Shown here: piece after piece, positions 1 through 7,004 of the stretch
Position numbering within the stretch: the stretch's first letter is position 1
Layout of the letters: every line of letters starts with the position of its first letter
NCBI GenBank assembly: GCA_012512705.1
Contig: JAAZDR010000088.1
Coordinates: 1 to 11,357, forward strand
Length of the DNA: 11,357 nucleotides
Reading direction: 5' to 3'
DNA from: Bacillota bacterium
GTDB lineage: Bacteria; Bacillota; Dethiobacteria; DTU022; JAAZDR01
Translations under genes and position numbers: made by a program
The notes under the pieces: model-generated
The model's database searches: none
What the model was told of the DNA's origin: nothing
The model's input: the letters and a program-made list of their open reading frames with translations, nothing else

Positions 1-121
1 AGCCAAGAGCCGCTATTCCAATTAAAACTAGAACTGTTTTTATAACTCGAGGCAAATAGAATTCGTTCTGCTTTTGAAATTCCGGAGGGCGTAAGTTAAT
101 TTCTGTCTTCAGCGAAGCCAC
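1..121 (-). CDS. pilN: Type IV pilus assembly protein PilN, N-terminal 40 codons only
   Basis: The gene is cut by the left window edge. The visible residues start (M/V)ASLKTEINLRPPEF, then a short charged stretch and the beginning of a hydrophobic segment (VIKTVLVLIGIAALG). PilN is known as a bitopic inner-membrane protein with a short cytoplasmic N terminus. That N terminus carries a conserved I-N-L-x-P-x-E motif that binds PilM, and INLRPPE here is a good match. The preferred start is GTG at 121-119, which overlaps the end of pilM by 13 bases and suggests translational coupling. The G-rich ribosome site (AAGGGG) lies very close to this GTG, so the exact start is uncertain. Its position directly after pilM is the standard order, and pilO would be expected next outside the window. 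Confidence 0.82.
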   Translation of the reverse strand, partial: MASLKTEINLRPPEFQKQNEFYLPRVIKTVLVLIGIAALG

Positions 122-1209
122 CCCCTTAAGGCCAGTCCTGCAGCCACACATAGGAAAGAAGCATCACGCTCAAGATCAGAAAGGGCAAAATGTGGATGGC
201 TGTCAATAAAACTGAACGGGTTTAAAGCAAGCGGTTTCATCTGCAAACCTTTCCCCAGAAACGCCTCGATCCCGTTTATCTTTCCCCCACCGCCAAGAAG
301 GTAAAAGTTAGCGATTTTTTTCCCCCGGTTTTGCATCTGCGAAAAATAATAATCCAGGGAACGTTGTACTTCCTTTAGAAGTATATCTGCTGCGTCCTGT
401 ACGCCAGGTTGCATAAAGGCACTGTCGCCATGAAGTAGTTTTAAAGACTTTTGGCGCTCAACTCCCGTGCTTCTTTCAACTTGTTCACAAAACTCAAGGC
501 AGCCGATTCCAAGGATACGCGAAAAACTATATCTGCCATCCTCGACAACAACTAGTGTTGTTTTCTCCCAACCAATTTCCAAAACAAGGGCATTTTTTTT
601 CTCCCTAGAAGTTGTCGCTTTCTCTTTTTTCGCATGGGGTTCACTCTCCGAAGTTGATTCAGAAAAAAGACGGCTAACAGCAAGCAGTCGAATAAGTGAT
701 AAAGGCTGAACTTCAATTGCAAGCGGGTATAAACCCAGTTCCTTCACTGTGTCCATATAGCTGTTAATCACTTCACGGGCAGCAACTACGAGTAAGATCT
801 GCTGCACCATCCCCTCTCTAGTTACCCTTTCTCCTAGGTTGATATAGTCTACAACAGCTTCTTCTACCGGTATCAAAATGTGTTTCTCTGCTTCCCAGCG
901 AATAGCTTCCGATAATTCTTTTACAGACATTAACGGCAGTTCAATCTGTCGCATGATCAAATCATGACCAGTAATGGCAATATTTACCTTCCGGTTCCGA
1001 AACATCCTTATGGGTAACTGTTTAACAATAGCCTTCGGATCAGTAATGATCCCGTTTTGCACCACACTCTCCGGCGTTCTGGTAATCATATAGTTAGAAA
1101 GAAGAATTCTTCCCCGACTGTGACAGAGTTGGAAGGCCTTTATATATTGGGAACCGATATCCAGCCCTAATGGTGAATACTTCCCTTTTACCTTAATCTT
1201 CTTCCCCAT
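109..1209 (-). CDS. pilM: Type IV pilus assembly protein PilM (actin-like ATPase)
   Basis: The 366-residue protein matches the usual PilM size with a modest insertion. PilM is a cytoplasmic actin/FtsA-fold protein that binds the N-terminal tail of PilN and links the membrane alignment complex to the motor. Visible motifs are the phosphate-1 loop LGLDIGSQYIKAF (about 14-26), a second phosphate segment ALVLEIGWEKTTLVVV (207-222) and the adenosine motif LLGGGGKINGIEAFL (304-318). There is no signal peptide or membrane segment, as expected. Between the subdomains, residues 183-205 form a Ser/Glu/Lys-rich stretch that looks like a flexible linker. The ATG start has a strong AAGGGGAG site that overlaps the stop of the preceding pilin gene, leaving a 12-base gap. 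The neighbours on both sides, a minor pilin and pilN, support the call. Confidence 0.93.
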   Translation of the reverse strand: MGKKIKVKGKYSPLGLDIGSQYIKAFQLCHSRGRILLSNYMITRTPESVVQNGIITDPKAIVKQLPIRMFRNRKVNIAITGHDLIMRQIELPLMSVKELSEAIRWEAEKHILIPVEEAVVDYINLGERVTREGMVQQILLVVAAREVINSYMDTVKELGLYPLAIEVQPLSLIRLLAVSRLFSESTSESEPHAKKEKATTSREKKNALVLEIGWEKTTLVVVEDGRYSFSRILGIGCLEFCEQVERSTGVERQKSLKLLHGDSAFMQPGVQDAADILLKEVQRSLDYYFSQMQNRGKKIANFYLLGGGGKINGIEAFLGKGLQMKPLALNPFSFIDSHPHFALSDLERDASFLCVAAGLALRGWLR

Positions 1210-1221
1210 TCTGTTCTCCCC

Positions 1222-2349
1222 TTAATACTTGCTCCATCTGCTTACAATGATCCCATACTCCGGCAAATATTGACTATACTCATCGAGGACACTGGTATCA
1301 TAGGTAAAAGAACCATTGTCTAGGGCAACGTCAGGAGCGATAATTATTCCTGTAAGATCCCAGGAGCTCAAAGCCCCGCCACTAGTTATTTTAATGTCTT
1401 TTTCGGAACAAAGAAACACCTTGCCACCAACATTAATACCTTTACCAAAACTATCGCCAATAACAATGCTATCCTTAGCGACGATGATTAAAGAATGGTT
1501 AGCATAACCTTCGTTAAAAGTCCCGTCAAGATGAACGTATCCATCAACTATAATCATCCCGTCAAATATAAAATTATCTTCAGCATCGATGTGTAGGTTA
1601 TCCCTGAAGAGAACCTTATTCTCATCCGGCGGTTCAGACCAGAAATATGCCTTATCATAAACAATATCACTATGCTCAGTAAAATTCTCAAAATCAATCG
1701 CTGGTATCGGTATCTCTGTGGCCTGCCACGCCTGAGGTATCTGCCCTGCATCGGTAAAAAGAAGAAAGCTGTCCTCCTGCTCTTTGTCAACTATCTTTTG
1801 AACTTTTAGGTAACTGTTTTGAATATTTATCCGCTGGCGATCGGTGTAGCTGAGCCTGCCATTAATAGTCGACTCTTTATTTCCTTTTACATACAGCCTA
1901 TCATTTACATGGATATTGCCGTTAATAGTAATCCCCTCCAGTTCCAGCTTTTCAAAAACCGTCAATGCATCCTGATAAAGAGGAGCCAATTCCACCTCTG
2001 CAACAACTATTGCTTCAACGTTATTATAGGTAGCGGTAGACAATACTTTGCGCTTCACATCCGATATATTATCAAAAGTCACTGTATATGTACCGCCATT
2101 AAGTACACCTGTCAGAGGTGAACCATTAGGCGGAGCAAATCCGAAATCGCACCGTAGGGCAGCGATCCCTATTTCTAGCCCTGCTTCTGCAATATAGTAG
2201 GCCTGTACATTATGCATCTGGCTGACAGCAATTTTCGCTTCTGTCAACGAGTTGCCGATGAATGCTGTGCCGATTATTGTCAGCACAAGCATAAAAGCCA
2301 AAACTGTAAGCAAAGCAGAACCGTCTTCTTTTAAAAAAGTTATATGCAT
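1222..2349 (-). CDS. PilX-like minor pilin with large C-terminal domain
   Basis: The 375-residue protein is far larger than a normal pilin. The N terminus (KEDG followed by SALLTVLAFMLVLTIIGTAF) is a class III leader with likely cleavage after Gly10 and a hydrophobic helix. The YYIAEAGLE motif at about 51-59 is characteristic of PilX N-terminal domains. Residue +5 of the mature protein is Thr instead of the usual Glu, a feature shared with tip-type pseudopilins such as GspK. After about residue 130 the sequence is a run of short alternating beta-type segments (for example ITINGNIHVNDRLYVKG, FIFDGMIIVDGYVHLDG, HSLIIVAKDSIVIGD). This looks like a beta-helix or beta-solenoid, which is my inference. 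The likely role is minor or tip pilin, possibly adhesive. The start has an AGAAGGTGG site at good spacing, and the gene follows the PilW-like gene by 11 bases. Confidence 0.82.
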   Translation of the reverse strand: MHITFLKEDGSALLTVLAFMLVLTIIGTAFIGNSLTEAKIAVSQMHNVQAYYIAEAGLEIGIAALRCDFGFAPPNGSPLTGVLNGGTYTVTFDNISDVKRKVLSTATYNNVEAIVVAEVELAPLYQDALTVFEKLELEGITINGNIHVNDRLYVKGNKESTINGRLSYTDRQRINIQNSYLKVQKIVDKEQEDSFLLFTDAGQIPQAWQATEIPIPAIDFENFTEHSDIVYDKAYFWSEPPDENKVLFRDNLHIDAEDNFIFDGMIIVDGYVHLDGTFNEGYANHSLIIVAKDSIVIGDSFGKGINVGGKVFLCSEKDIKITSGGALSSWDLTGIIIAPDVALDNGSFTYDTSVLDEYSQYLPEYGIIVSRWSKY

Positions 2350-2360
2350 AATTCCACCTT

Positions 2361-2852
2361 CTAAAGATTTCGTGGCCGAACAGCACTCTGCATGCGGATA
2401 ACATGGCCGTTATCCTCAGCAGTCAGCTCGACGGTAATCACCTTGCCCCCATTAACCCTAAACCTTAATTCCGTAATCCCTAGGGCAATAACATTATAAG
2501 AGTTCACTTTCCCTTTAAGATATGATTCCCAGACAAGCTGTTCCCCTCTGAGGTAGAAACGATAGCGTTTATTGATTCCTTCCTCAAGCCTACTGTAAAA
2601 CATCTCAGAGTATTCATAACCAGCAGCCATATCGCTGAAATCTTTTATCTCTTCAGCCCAACGGAGCTCCTCGGTAATCCTCTCCAAGGCAATACGCATA
2701 TTTTGCTGGCGCTCCATACGGCTTACACCCTGTTGCCAGCCGCGCATACCGAAGACATAAAAAGAAAAAACGCCTGCAAAAAATATACTCATAATCGCCA
2801 GTGATGCCAGTACTTCAACCAAGGTAAAACCATCTTCTTTAACAAAAACCAT
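2361..2852 (-). CDS. PilW/PilJ-like minor prepilin
   Basis: This small prepilin carries a canonical N terminus: leader MVFVKEDG, then FTLVEVLASLAIMSIFFAGVF. Cleavage by PilD would fall after the Gly, and Glu sits at mature position +5. The ~155-residue mature protein has a helix extending to a Glu/Arg-rich region, then a beta-rich C-terminal head (for example LGITELRFRVNGGKVITVEL). That layout fits PilW/GspJ-type minor pilins. A longer start, GTG at 2861, overlaps the upstream stop as GTGA. I prefer ATG at 2852 because an AGGTG ribosome site lies 6 bases before it, while the GTG has only a weak site. The gene sits between two other minor pilins and is expected to help prime pilus assembly. 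Confidence 0.85.
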   Translation of the reverse strand: MVFVKEDGFTLVEVLASLAIMSIFFAGVFSFYVFGMRGWQQGVSRMERQQNMRIALERITEELRWAEEIKDFSDMAAGYEYSEMFYSRLEEGINKRYRFYLRGEQLVWESYLKGKVNSYNVIALGITELRFRVNGGKVITVELTAEDNGHVIRMQSAVRPRNL

Positions 2853-2857
2853 CACAT

Positions 2858-3322
2858 TCACCTATCCGCGAGGTATGACTCCAGGACAACTTCCCACTCA
2901 TTTTCTTTATTCTGCCAGGATACTATAACCTCCAAATGAAGTACTTCAAGAATGTAAGGCTCGGTCGTCTCTGCGTCCTGTATTTCAATCTCTTCCAATT
3001 GAACTGAGGTTCTGCGTGTATAGCCTTCATAACCGTCAATCTCTAGTTCGATTTCCGGTGAATTCCCTTCAACAAGGTATTCGGTAATAAGATTATAAAA
3101 CCCACGATCTTTGAGATGTTCCAGTTTATCTTGGGCAAGGTTCACCGCTATAGTCTGCGCCCCTCCTCTAATAACGGTATCTATACTGGTAAGGAAAAGA
3201 AAAAGAAGCGGCGCAATAATTAATGAAAGAATAGTAAGCGCAGCCAGCAGTTCAACAAGACTAAAAGCTTCCTCATTTTTTAGCCAGACCTTGGTTCTCA
3301 GAAAAGCTCTCACAAATACCAC
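2858..3322 (-). CDS. PilV/PilI-like minor prepilin
   Basis: The 154-residue product has a long basic leader and then FSLVELLAALTILSLIIAPLL, the typical pilin hydrophobic helix with Glu at mature position +5. The residue before the cleavage site is Ala19 (KNEEA then FSLVE) rather than the usual Gly. The C-terminal part is acidic and beta-rich (EGNSPEIELEIDGYEG, YILEVLHLEVIVSWQ). It ends in a conserved-looking Trp segment, as in PilV/GspI-type minor pilins. The GTG at 3322 gives the longest frame. A second GTG at 3313 has a GGTGG site 5 bases upstream and may be the true start. The stop overlaps the alternative start of the next gene. It lies 54 bases after pilD within the operon. Confidence 0.83.
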   Translation of the reverse strand: MVFVRAFLRTKVWLKNEEAFSLVELLAALTILSLIIAPLLFLFLTSIDTVIRGGAQTIAVNLAQDKLEHLKDRGFYNLITEYLVEGNSPEIELEIDGYEGYTRRTSVQLEEIEIQDAETTEPYILEVLHLEVIVSWQNKENEWEVVLESYLADR

Positions 3323-3376
3323 CGTCCCAATTAACTGACTAAAATTCTATAATTTTTTGAATCTTGTCTTTCTATT

Positions 3377-4138
3377 TTAATGCAGCCTGGCTAAACTGAG
3401 GTACCAGGTCCAGACTTCTCTTCCCCAAAAAAGTGTAACAAATACAGCAAGGGCAATAAATGGAGCAAAAGGCAGATAATCGCGCCGACTACGCTGTTTA
3501 AGAAGTAGGAGCACAATACTGCTCAGACCACCAAAAACAAAGGCAAAAAAGATCACCATTAGCGTGTCCGCTAGGCCAAGGTAGAATCCAACTAGAGCCA
3601 TCAGCTTCATATCTCCGGCACCCATTCCTCCACGAGAGATAACAATAATTAAAAGGAATATTCCGCCTCCCAAAAACATTCCAGCTAGCGCTTGCCCCCA
3701 ACCATGCTGCGAGAAAAAAAGCTGGAAGCAAAGACCGAACGCAAAGCCGATAACAATTAAAATATTAGGCACCCGTCTGTGCTCCAGATCGATAAAAGCA
3801 ATCACCAGTAAAAGTAATTGCAAAAATAAATGAACAATTAAAGAAGTAGAAAGCCCAAAATGCAGATACAAAAGTAAAAAAATCCCTACCGATAGTAGTT
3901 CAACCAGAGGGTAGCGGGGACTTATCGGTATGCGGCAATGGCGGCAGCGTCCGAGCAAAATTATATAACTTAAAACAGGAACAAGATCCCCTACCCTTAA
4001 CCGCCGCCCGCAGGCAGGGCATCGCGAAGGAGGAAGTGCCACCGACTCCTTCCGCGGGAGCCGATGGATGAGGACGTTTAGGAAACTACCGGTGAGGAGT
4101 CCAAAAAAAATAATGATCAAAACTAATATAGTTCTCAT
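3377..4138 (-). CDS. pilD: Prepilin peptidase / N-methyltransferase PilD
   Basis: This polytopic membrane aspartyl protease removes prepilin leaders and N-methylates the new N terminus. At 253 residues it has the normal family length. The cytoplasmic loop has both zinc pairs, CPAC (Cys40, Cys43) and CRHC (Cys65, Cys68), in the spacing of full bifunctional enzymes, so methylation is expected to be present. The two catalytic aspartates are visible as Asp117 in AFIDLEHRRVP and Asp176 in the GxGD motif GMGAGDMKLMALVG. About seven hydrophobic segments follow the family pattern. The ATG start has AGGAGATATTA directly before it, and the gene begins 20 bases after the pilin gene. It presumably processes all four prepilins encoded around it. 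Confidence 0.96.
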   Translation of the reverse strand: MRTILVLIIIFFGLLTGSFLNVLIHRLPRKESVALPPSRCPACGRRLRVGDLVPVLSYIILLGRCRHCRIPISPRYPLVELLSVGIFLLLYLHFGLSTSLIVHLFLQLLLLVIAFIDLEHRRVPNILIVIGFAFGLCFQLFFSQHGWGQALAGMFLGGGIFLLIIVISRGGMGAGDMKLMALVGFYLGLADTLMVIFFAFVFGGLSSIVLLLLKQRSRRDYLPFAPFIALAVFVTLFWGREVWTWYLSLARLH

Positions 4139-4158
4139 TAATATCTCCTATTCAGCTT

Positions 4159-4599
4159 TCATTGATCATCTTCAGAGGGAGTTCTGGCTACGACACGAAA
4201 AGCAACTATCTCATCATCATTCTTTGCTTTTTTGCCCTCTTTATTTACTGCAACTATCTCATATGAAAAATCACCGTCCCCCCATGGATCGGCCGGTTCT
4301 TGCTCTAAGTAATCGGGAATTAAACTGGCACTATCATTTTTTAAATCGGCAATATCTCCAACATCATCAGCTCCAAGTTTTCCATGGTCAATTTCATATA
4401 GTTGAATAGCATAATTGATTAGTCGGACGTTGATCTCTTCAACAGCGTATTTAGAGTCTTCAATTCTATTCACCACAGCCGGCACTGCAATAGTAGCAAT
4501 AATACCGATGATCGCGATCACAACCAACAGCTCAATCAGTGTAAACCCTTTGTCATCCATACGCAAACCACGCAAAAAATTAACAATTTTAAAAATCAT
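4159..4599 (-). CDS. Type IV pilin, GspG-like (probable main pilin of the operon)
   Basis: The 146-residue prepilin has leader MIFKIVNFLRGLRMDDKG, then FTLIELLVVIAIIGIIATIAVP, a perfect class III cleavage and helix signature. Cleavage would follow Gly18, with Glu at +5 and the kink Pro of pilins. The head contains EPADPWGDGDF (about 101-111). This matches the PxDPWG segment of GspG-type major pseudopilins, where nearby acidic residues bind calcium in characterised members. No cysteine pair for a classical D-loop is present. It is the only pilin in the window with this layout, so I infer it forms the fibre. It could instead be a minor component if another pilA lies elsewhere. A GGGGAG site precedes the ATG. 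An internal ATG at codon 14 would give a shorter leader. The gap to pilC is 57 bases. Confidence 0.88.
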   Translation of the reverse strand: MIFKIVNFLRGLRMDDKGFTLIELLVVIAIIGIIATIAVPAVVNRIEDSKYAVEEINVRLINYAIQLYEIDHGKLGADDVGDIADLKNDSASLIPDYLEQEPADPWGDGDFSYEIVAVNKEGKKAKNDDEIVAFRVVARTPSEDDQ

Positions 4600-4656
4600 T
4601 CTCTCCCCATCCTATATTTTTTTATATACCCTAAGGAACCTAACCGGCGCTGTCCC

Positions 4657-5883
4657 TCAAACGATCTGATAAAACTCAAACATCGGCATCACCAGAGAAA
4701 TAACTATAAGAGCGACAAATACACCGATAACAATAATTAATACTGGCTCTATAACAGAGCTCAAGCGCTCAAGGGCATAGGACACTTCTGCTTCATAAAG
4801 GTCAGCGGACTTGGACAGCAGCTCATCTAATGCCCCCGTCTCCTCGCCGCTAGCTATCATCGCTATGAGCATCGGCGGGAAAAGCCTTTCCGCACGCAAG
4901 GATTCAGAAAGCGTATGTCCCTGGCTCACACTATCCCGTGCCTGGTTTATCACCTGGGCGATCCGCGCGTTATTAATAACCCGCGAAACGAGATCCAAGG
5001 AGGTAATGATATCAACGCCACTAGCTATAAGAATGCTGAAAGTGCGGCTGAAACGAGCCATCAGCGCCTTTTGGTAAAATGATCCTACGAGTGGCAATCT
5101 CAAACGCAGGCTGTCAAACTGGAAACGCCCTTTGTCAGTTTTTACATAGCGCCAGAAAGAAAGAACCACTACAAGCGCCCCTCCCAAAAGCAAGCACCAG
5201 AAGTGCAGCAGGCGATCCCCCAATACTAATAAAAAGCGTGTTAAAAATGGCATCTCCACCCCTATAACCATGAAAATGTCAGCAAAAGTGGGCACAACAA
5301 ATGTGATCATAAAGAAAACCACAGCTATGGCAACAAAAGAAATTACCGCTGGATAGATAGTTGCAGACTTTATTTTCTGTTCTAAATCATGCTGCTTTTC
5401 AAAGTGGTCAGCAAGTCTGTTGAGGACAATGTCTAGGATGCCGCCGGCTTCCCCGACCTCCACCATGTTAAGCATGATTCTTGGAAGAAAATCACGGTGC
5501 TGGGCCATCGCCCCAGCCAGATCATATCCTTTCTCTAGGTCCAAAACTATTGCTGACAGCCTTTTCCCGAAGTGCTTGTTCTCTGCCTGTTCGGCGAGGA
5601 TTTCCAGTGAGTGTAGAACTGTAATTCCAGCCCTGATCATTGTGGCAAACTGCCGACAGAAAACCATCAACTCCTTAGCAGTTGGTTTTTTTTGCGGAAT
5701 CAACATCCCCACAAGGCTGCTTTCACCTAGTGCCTTCGTTTTCTGTTTTACTTCCTTTACATTAAGAATGACAAAGTTCTGATTGTGCAGATATTCCACC
5801 ACTTCCTTAATACTGTTAGCAAAATGGTAGCCCTCCTGTTTTTTCCCCTGCCAATCTCTAGCTCGATAGTAATATTGAGGCAC
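4657..5883 (-). CDS. pilC: Type IV pilus inner-membrane platform protein PilC
   Basis: The 408-residue protein has normal PilC/GspF length. It starts with a small N-terminal domain (YYYRARDWQGKKQEGYHFA), then two repeated T2SSF cytoplasmic domains. The first starts near residue 73 (FCRQFATMIRAGITVLHSL) and contains EVGEAGGILD. The second starts near 276 (ARFSRTFSILIASGVDIITS) and contains SGEETGALDELL. Hydrophobic membrane segments lie at about 178-200, 224-245 and near the C terminus (VLIIVIGVFVALIVISLVMP). PilC is the platform rotated by the PilB and PilT motors during pilin insertion and removal. Translation starts at GTG, preceded by GGAGGGGAGATAA. The gap to pilT is 32 bases. Nothing looks truncated. 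Confidence 0.96.
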   Translation of the reverse strand: MPQYYYRARDWQGKKQEGYHFANSIKEVVEYLHNQNFVILNVKEVKQKTKALGESSLVGMLIPQKKPTAKELMVFCRQFATMIRAGITVLHSLEILAEQAENKHFGKRLSAIVLDLEKGYDLAGAMAQHRDFLPRIMLNMVEVGEAGGILDIVLNRLADHFEKQHDLEQKIKSATIYPAVISFVAIAVVFFMITFVVPTFADIFMVIGVEMPFLTRFLLVLGDRLLHFWCLLLGGALVVVLSFWRYVKTDKGRFQFDSLRLRLPLVGSFYQKALMARFSRTFSILIASGVDIITSLDLVSRVINNARIAQVINQARDSVSQGHTLSESLRAERLFPPMLIAMIASGEETGALDELLSKSADLYEAEVSYALERLSSVIEPVLIIVIGVFVALIVISLVMPMFEFYQIV

Positions 5884-5915
5884 TTATCTCCCCTCCGTCA
5901 TCAAGCTGTTGTAGT

Positions 5916-6980
5916 TCACGGCATAACTTTGGCAAGCGTTTTCGCCAGGCTTTCCGCGTCTACAGCATGTTTGAGCGCTTCTTCTCGGCTTATCAGACCA
6001 GATTCAAAAAGGCGACAGATATGAGAATCCATACTCTGCATTCCGAAACGCGCCCCAGTTTGTATGGTAGAATAAATATGATGAATCTTCCCTTCGCGGA
6101 TCAAGTTGCGTACGGCCGGGGTAGAGACAAGGATCTCTACAGCAGCTACCCTTCCCAGACCGTCTTTCCTTTTCAAAAGCTGCTGGGCAATTACTCCGTT
6201 GAGGTTGTTGGCAAGCTGAACGCGCACCTGCTGCTGATGATGAGGCGGAAAAACATCTATAATGCGGTCAATTGTCTGTGGAGCATCAACTGTATGGAGG
6301 GTAGCCATGACCAAATGCCCCGTTTCTGCTGCAGTAATTGCTATACCGATCGTCTCTGGGTCGCGCATCTCCCCAACGAGGATTACATCTGGATCCTGTC
6401 GTAGCGCTGCCCGCAAAGCATGAGCGAAAGAAGTAGTGTCATAGCCGATCTCTCGCTGGTTAATCATACTTTTCCCATGGCGGTGCACGAATTCAATCGG
6501 ATCCTCCAGAGTGAGAATGTGGCAGCGACGCTCCTTATTAATCAAATTGATCATTGCTGCCAAGGTAGTTGATTTACCGCTGCCAGTAGGGCCGGTTACG
6601 AGAATTAAACCTTTCTGCTTACGTGCAAACTCCTTGACTACATCGGGGAGCCCAAGCTGTTCTAAATCAGGAATCTTTTCACTAATTACACGCACAGCCA
6701 TCCCGTTTTGACCGCGCTGGCGATAGGCATTAACGCGGAAGCGACCTATCCCTGGGAGACTGTATGAGAAGTCTAGTTCGCCATTCTGAGCTAAGATTTC
6801 TAGCTGTACCTCATCCATTAACTGAGAAACTAAATTAGCGGTATCTTCAGGTTTAAGTTCTGAATAATCTAGCGGCTCAAGCTCACCATGGAGCCTGATC
6901 AACGGCGGCACACCTACAGTGAGGTGAAGGTCTGAAGCCCCTCTGTCCGTTGCCTCCTTTAGGAGGACATCTATCCGCAT
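5916..6980 (-). CDS. pilT: Pilus retraction ATPase PilT
   Basis: This cytoplasmic hexameric ATPase drives pilus retraction and twitching. The N-terminal PAS-like region starts with RIDVLLKEATDRGASDLHLTVG. Walker A is GPTGSGKST, the Asp box contains TLEDPIEFVH, Walker B is VILVGEMRD and the His box is GHLVMATLHTVDAPQ. The C-terminal AVRNLIRE motif is the AIRNLIRE element specific to PilT and needed for retraction in studied proteins, which separates it from PilB-type ATPases. The longest frame begins at ATG 6986, where GGAGG is only 1 base away. ATG 6980 has the same site at an ideal 7 bases and matches usual PilT N termini, so I chose it. The gene follows pilB closely, so both motors are probably made together. 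Confidence 0.96.
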   Translation of the reverse strand: MRIDVLLKEATDRGASDLHLTVGVPPLIRLHGELEPLDYSELKPEDTANLVSQLMDEVQLEILAQNGELDFSYSLPGIGRFRVNAYRQRGQNGMAVRVISEKIPDLEQLGLPDVVKEFARKQKGLILVTGPTGSGKSTTLAAMINLINKERRCHILTLEDPIEFVHRHGKSMINQREIGYDTTSFAHALRAALRQDPDVILVGEMRDPETIGIAITAAETGHLVMATLHTVDAPQTIDRIIDVFPPHHQQQVRVQLANNLNGVIAQQLLKRKDGLGRVAAVEILVSTPAVRNLIREGKIHHIYSTIQTGARFGMQSMDSHICRLFESGLISREEALKHAVDAESLAKTLAKVMP

Positions 6981-6987
6981 CCCCATA

Positions 6988-6996
6988 CCTCCCCCT
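6988..6996 (-). promoter_or_regulatory. Ribosome binding site deciding the pilT start
   Basis: The minus strand reads AGGGGGAGG here. The GGAGG core ends 7 bases before ATG 6980 but only 1 base before ATG 6986, which favours the downstream ATG as the pilT start. Confidence 0.65.
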
Positions 6997-7004
6997 AAAA
7001 ATAA

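Noticed and set aside
4600..4656. Possible terminator or promoter between pilC and the pilin gene
   Set aside because: The gap contains only a weak TATAT/ATATA hairpin without a T tract and no paired -35/-10 boxes, so it reads as an internal operon spacer.
5967..6404. 145-residue open frame on the plus strand opposite pilT
   Set aside because: It is fully antisense to conserved PilT motifs, has no credible ribosome site and shows no domain; it is a shadow of the real gene. The same applies to the plus-strand frames inside pilC (for example 5420-5782) and pilB.
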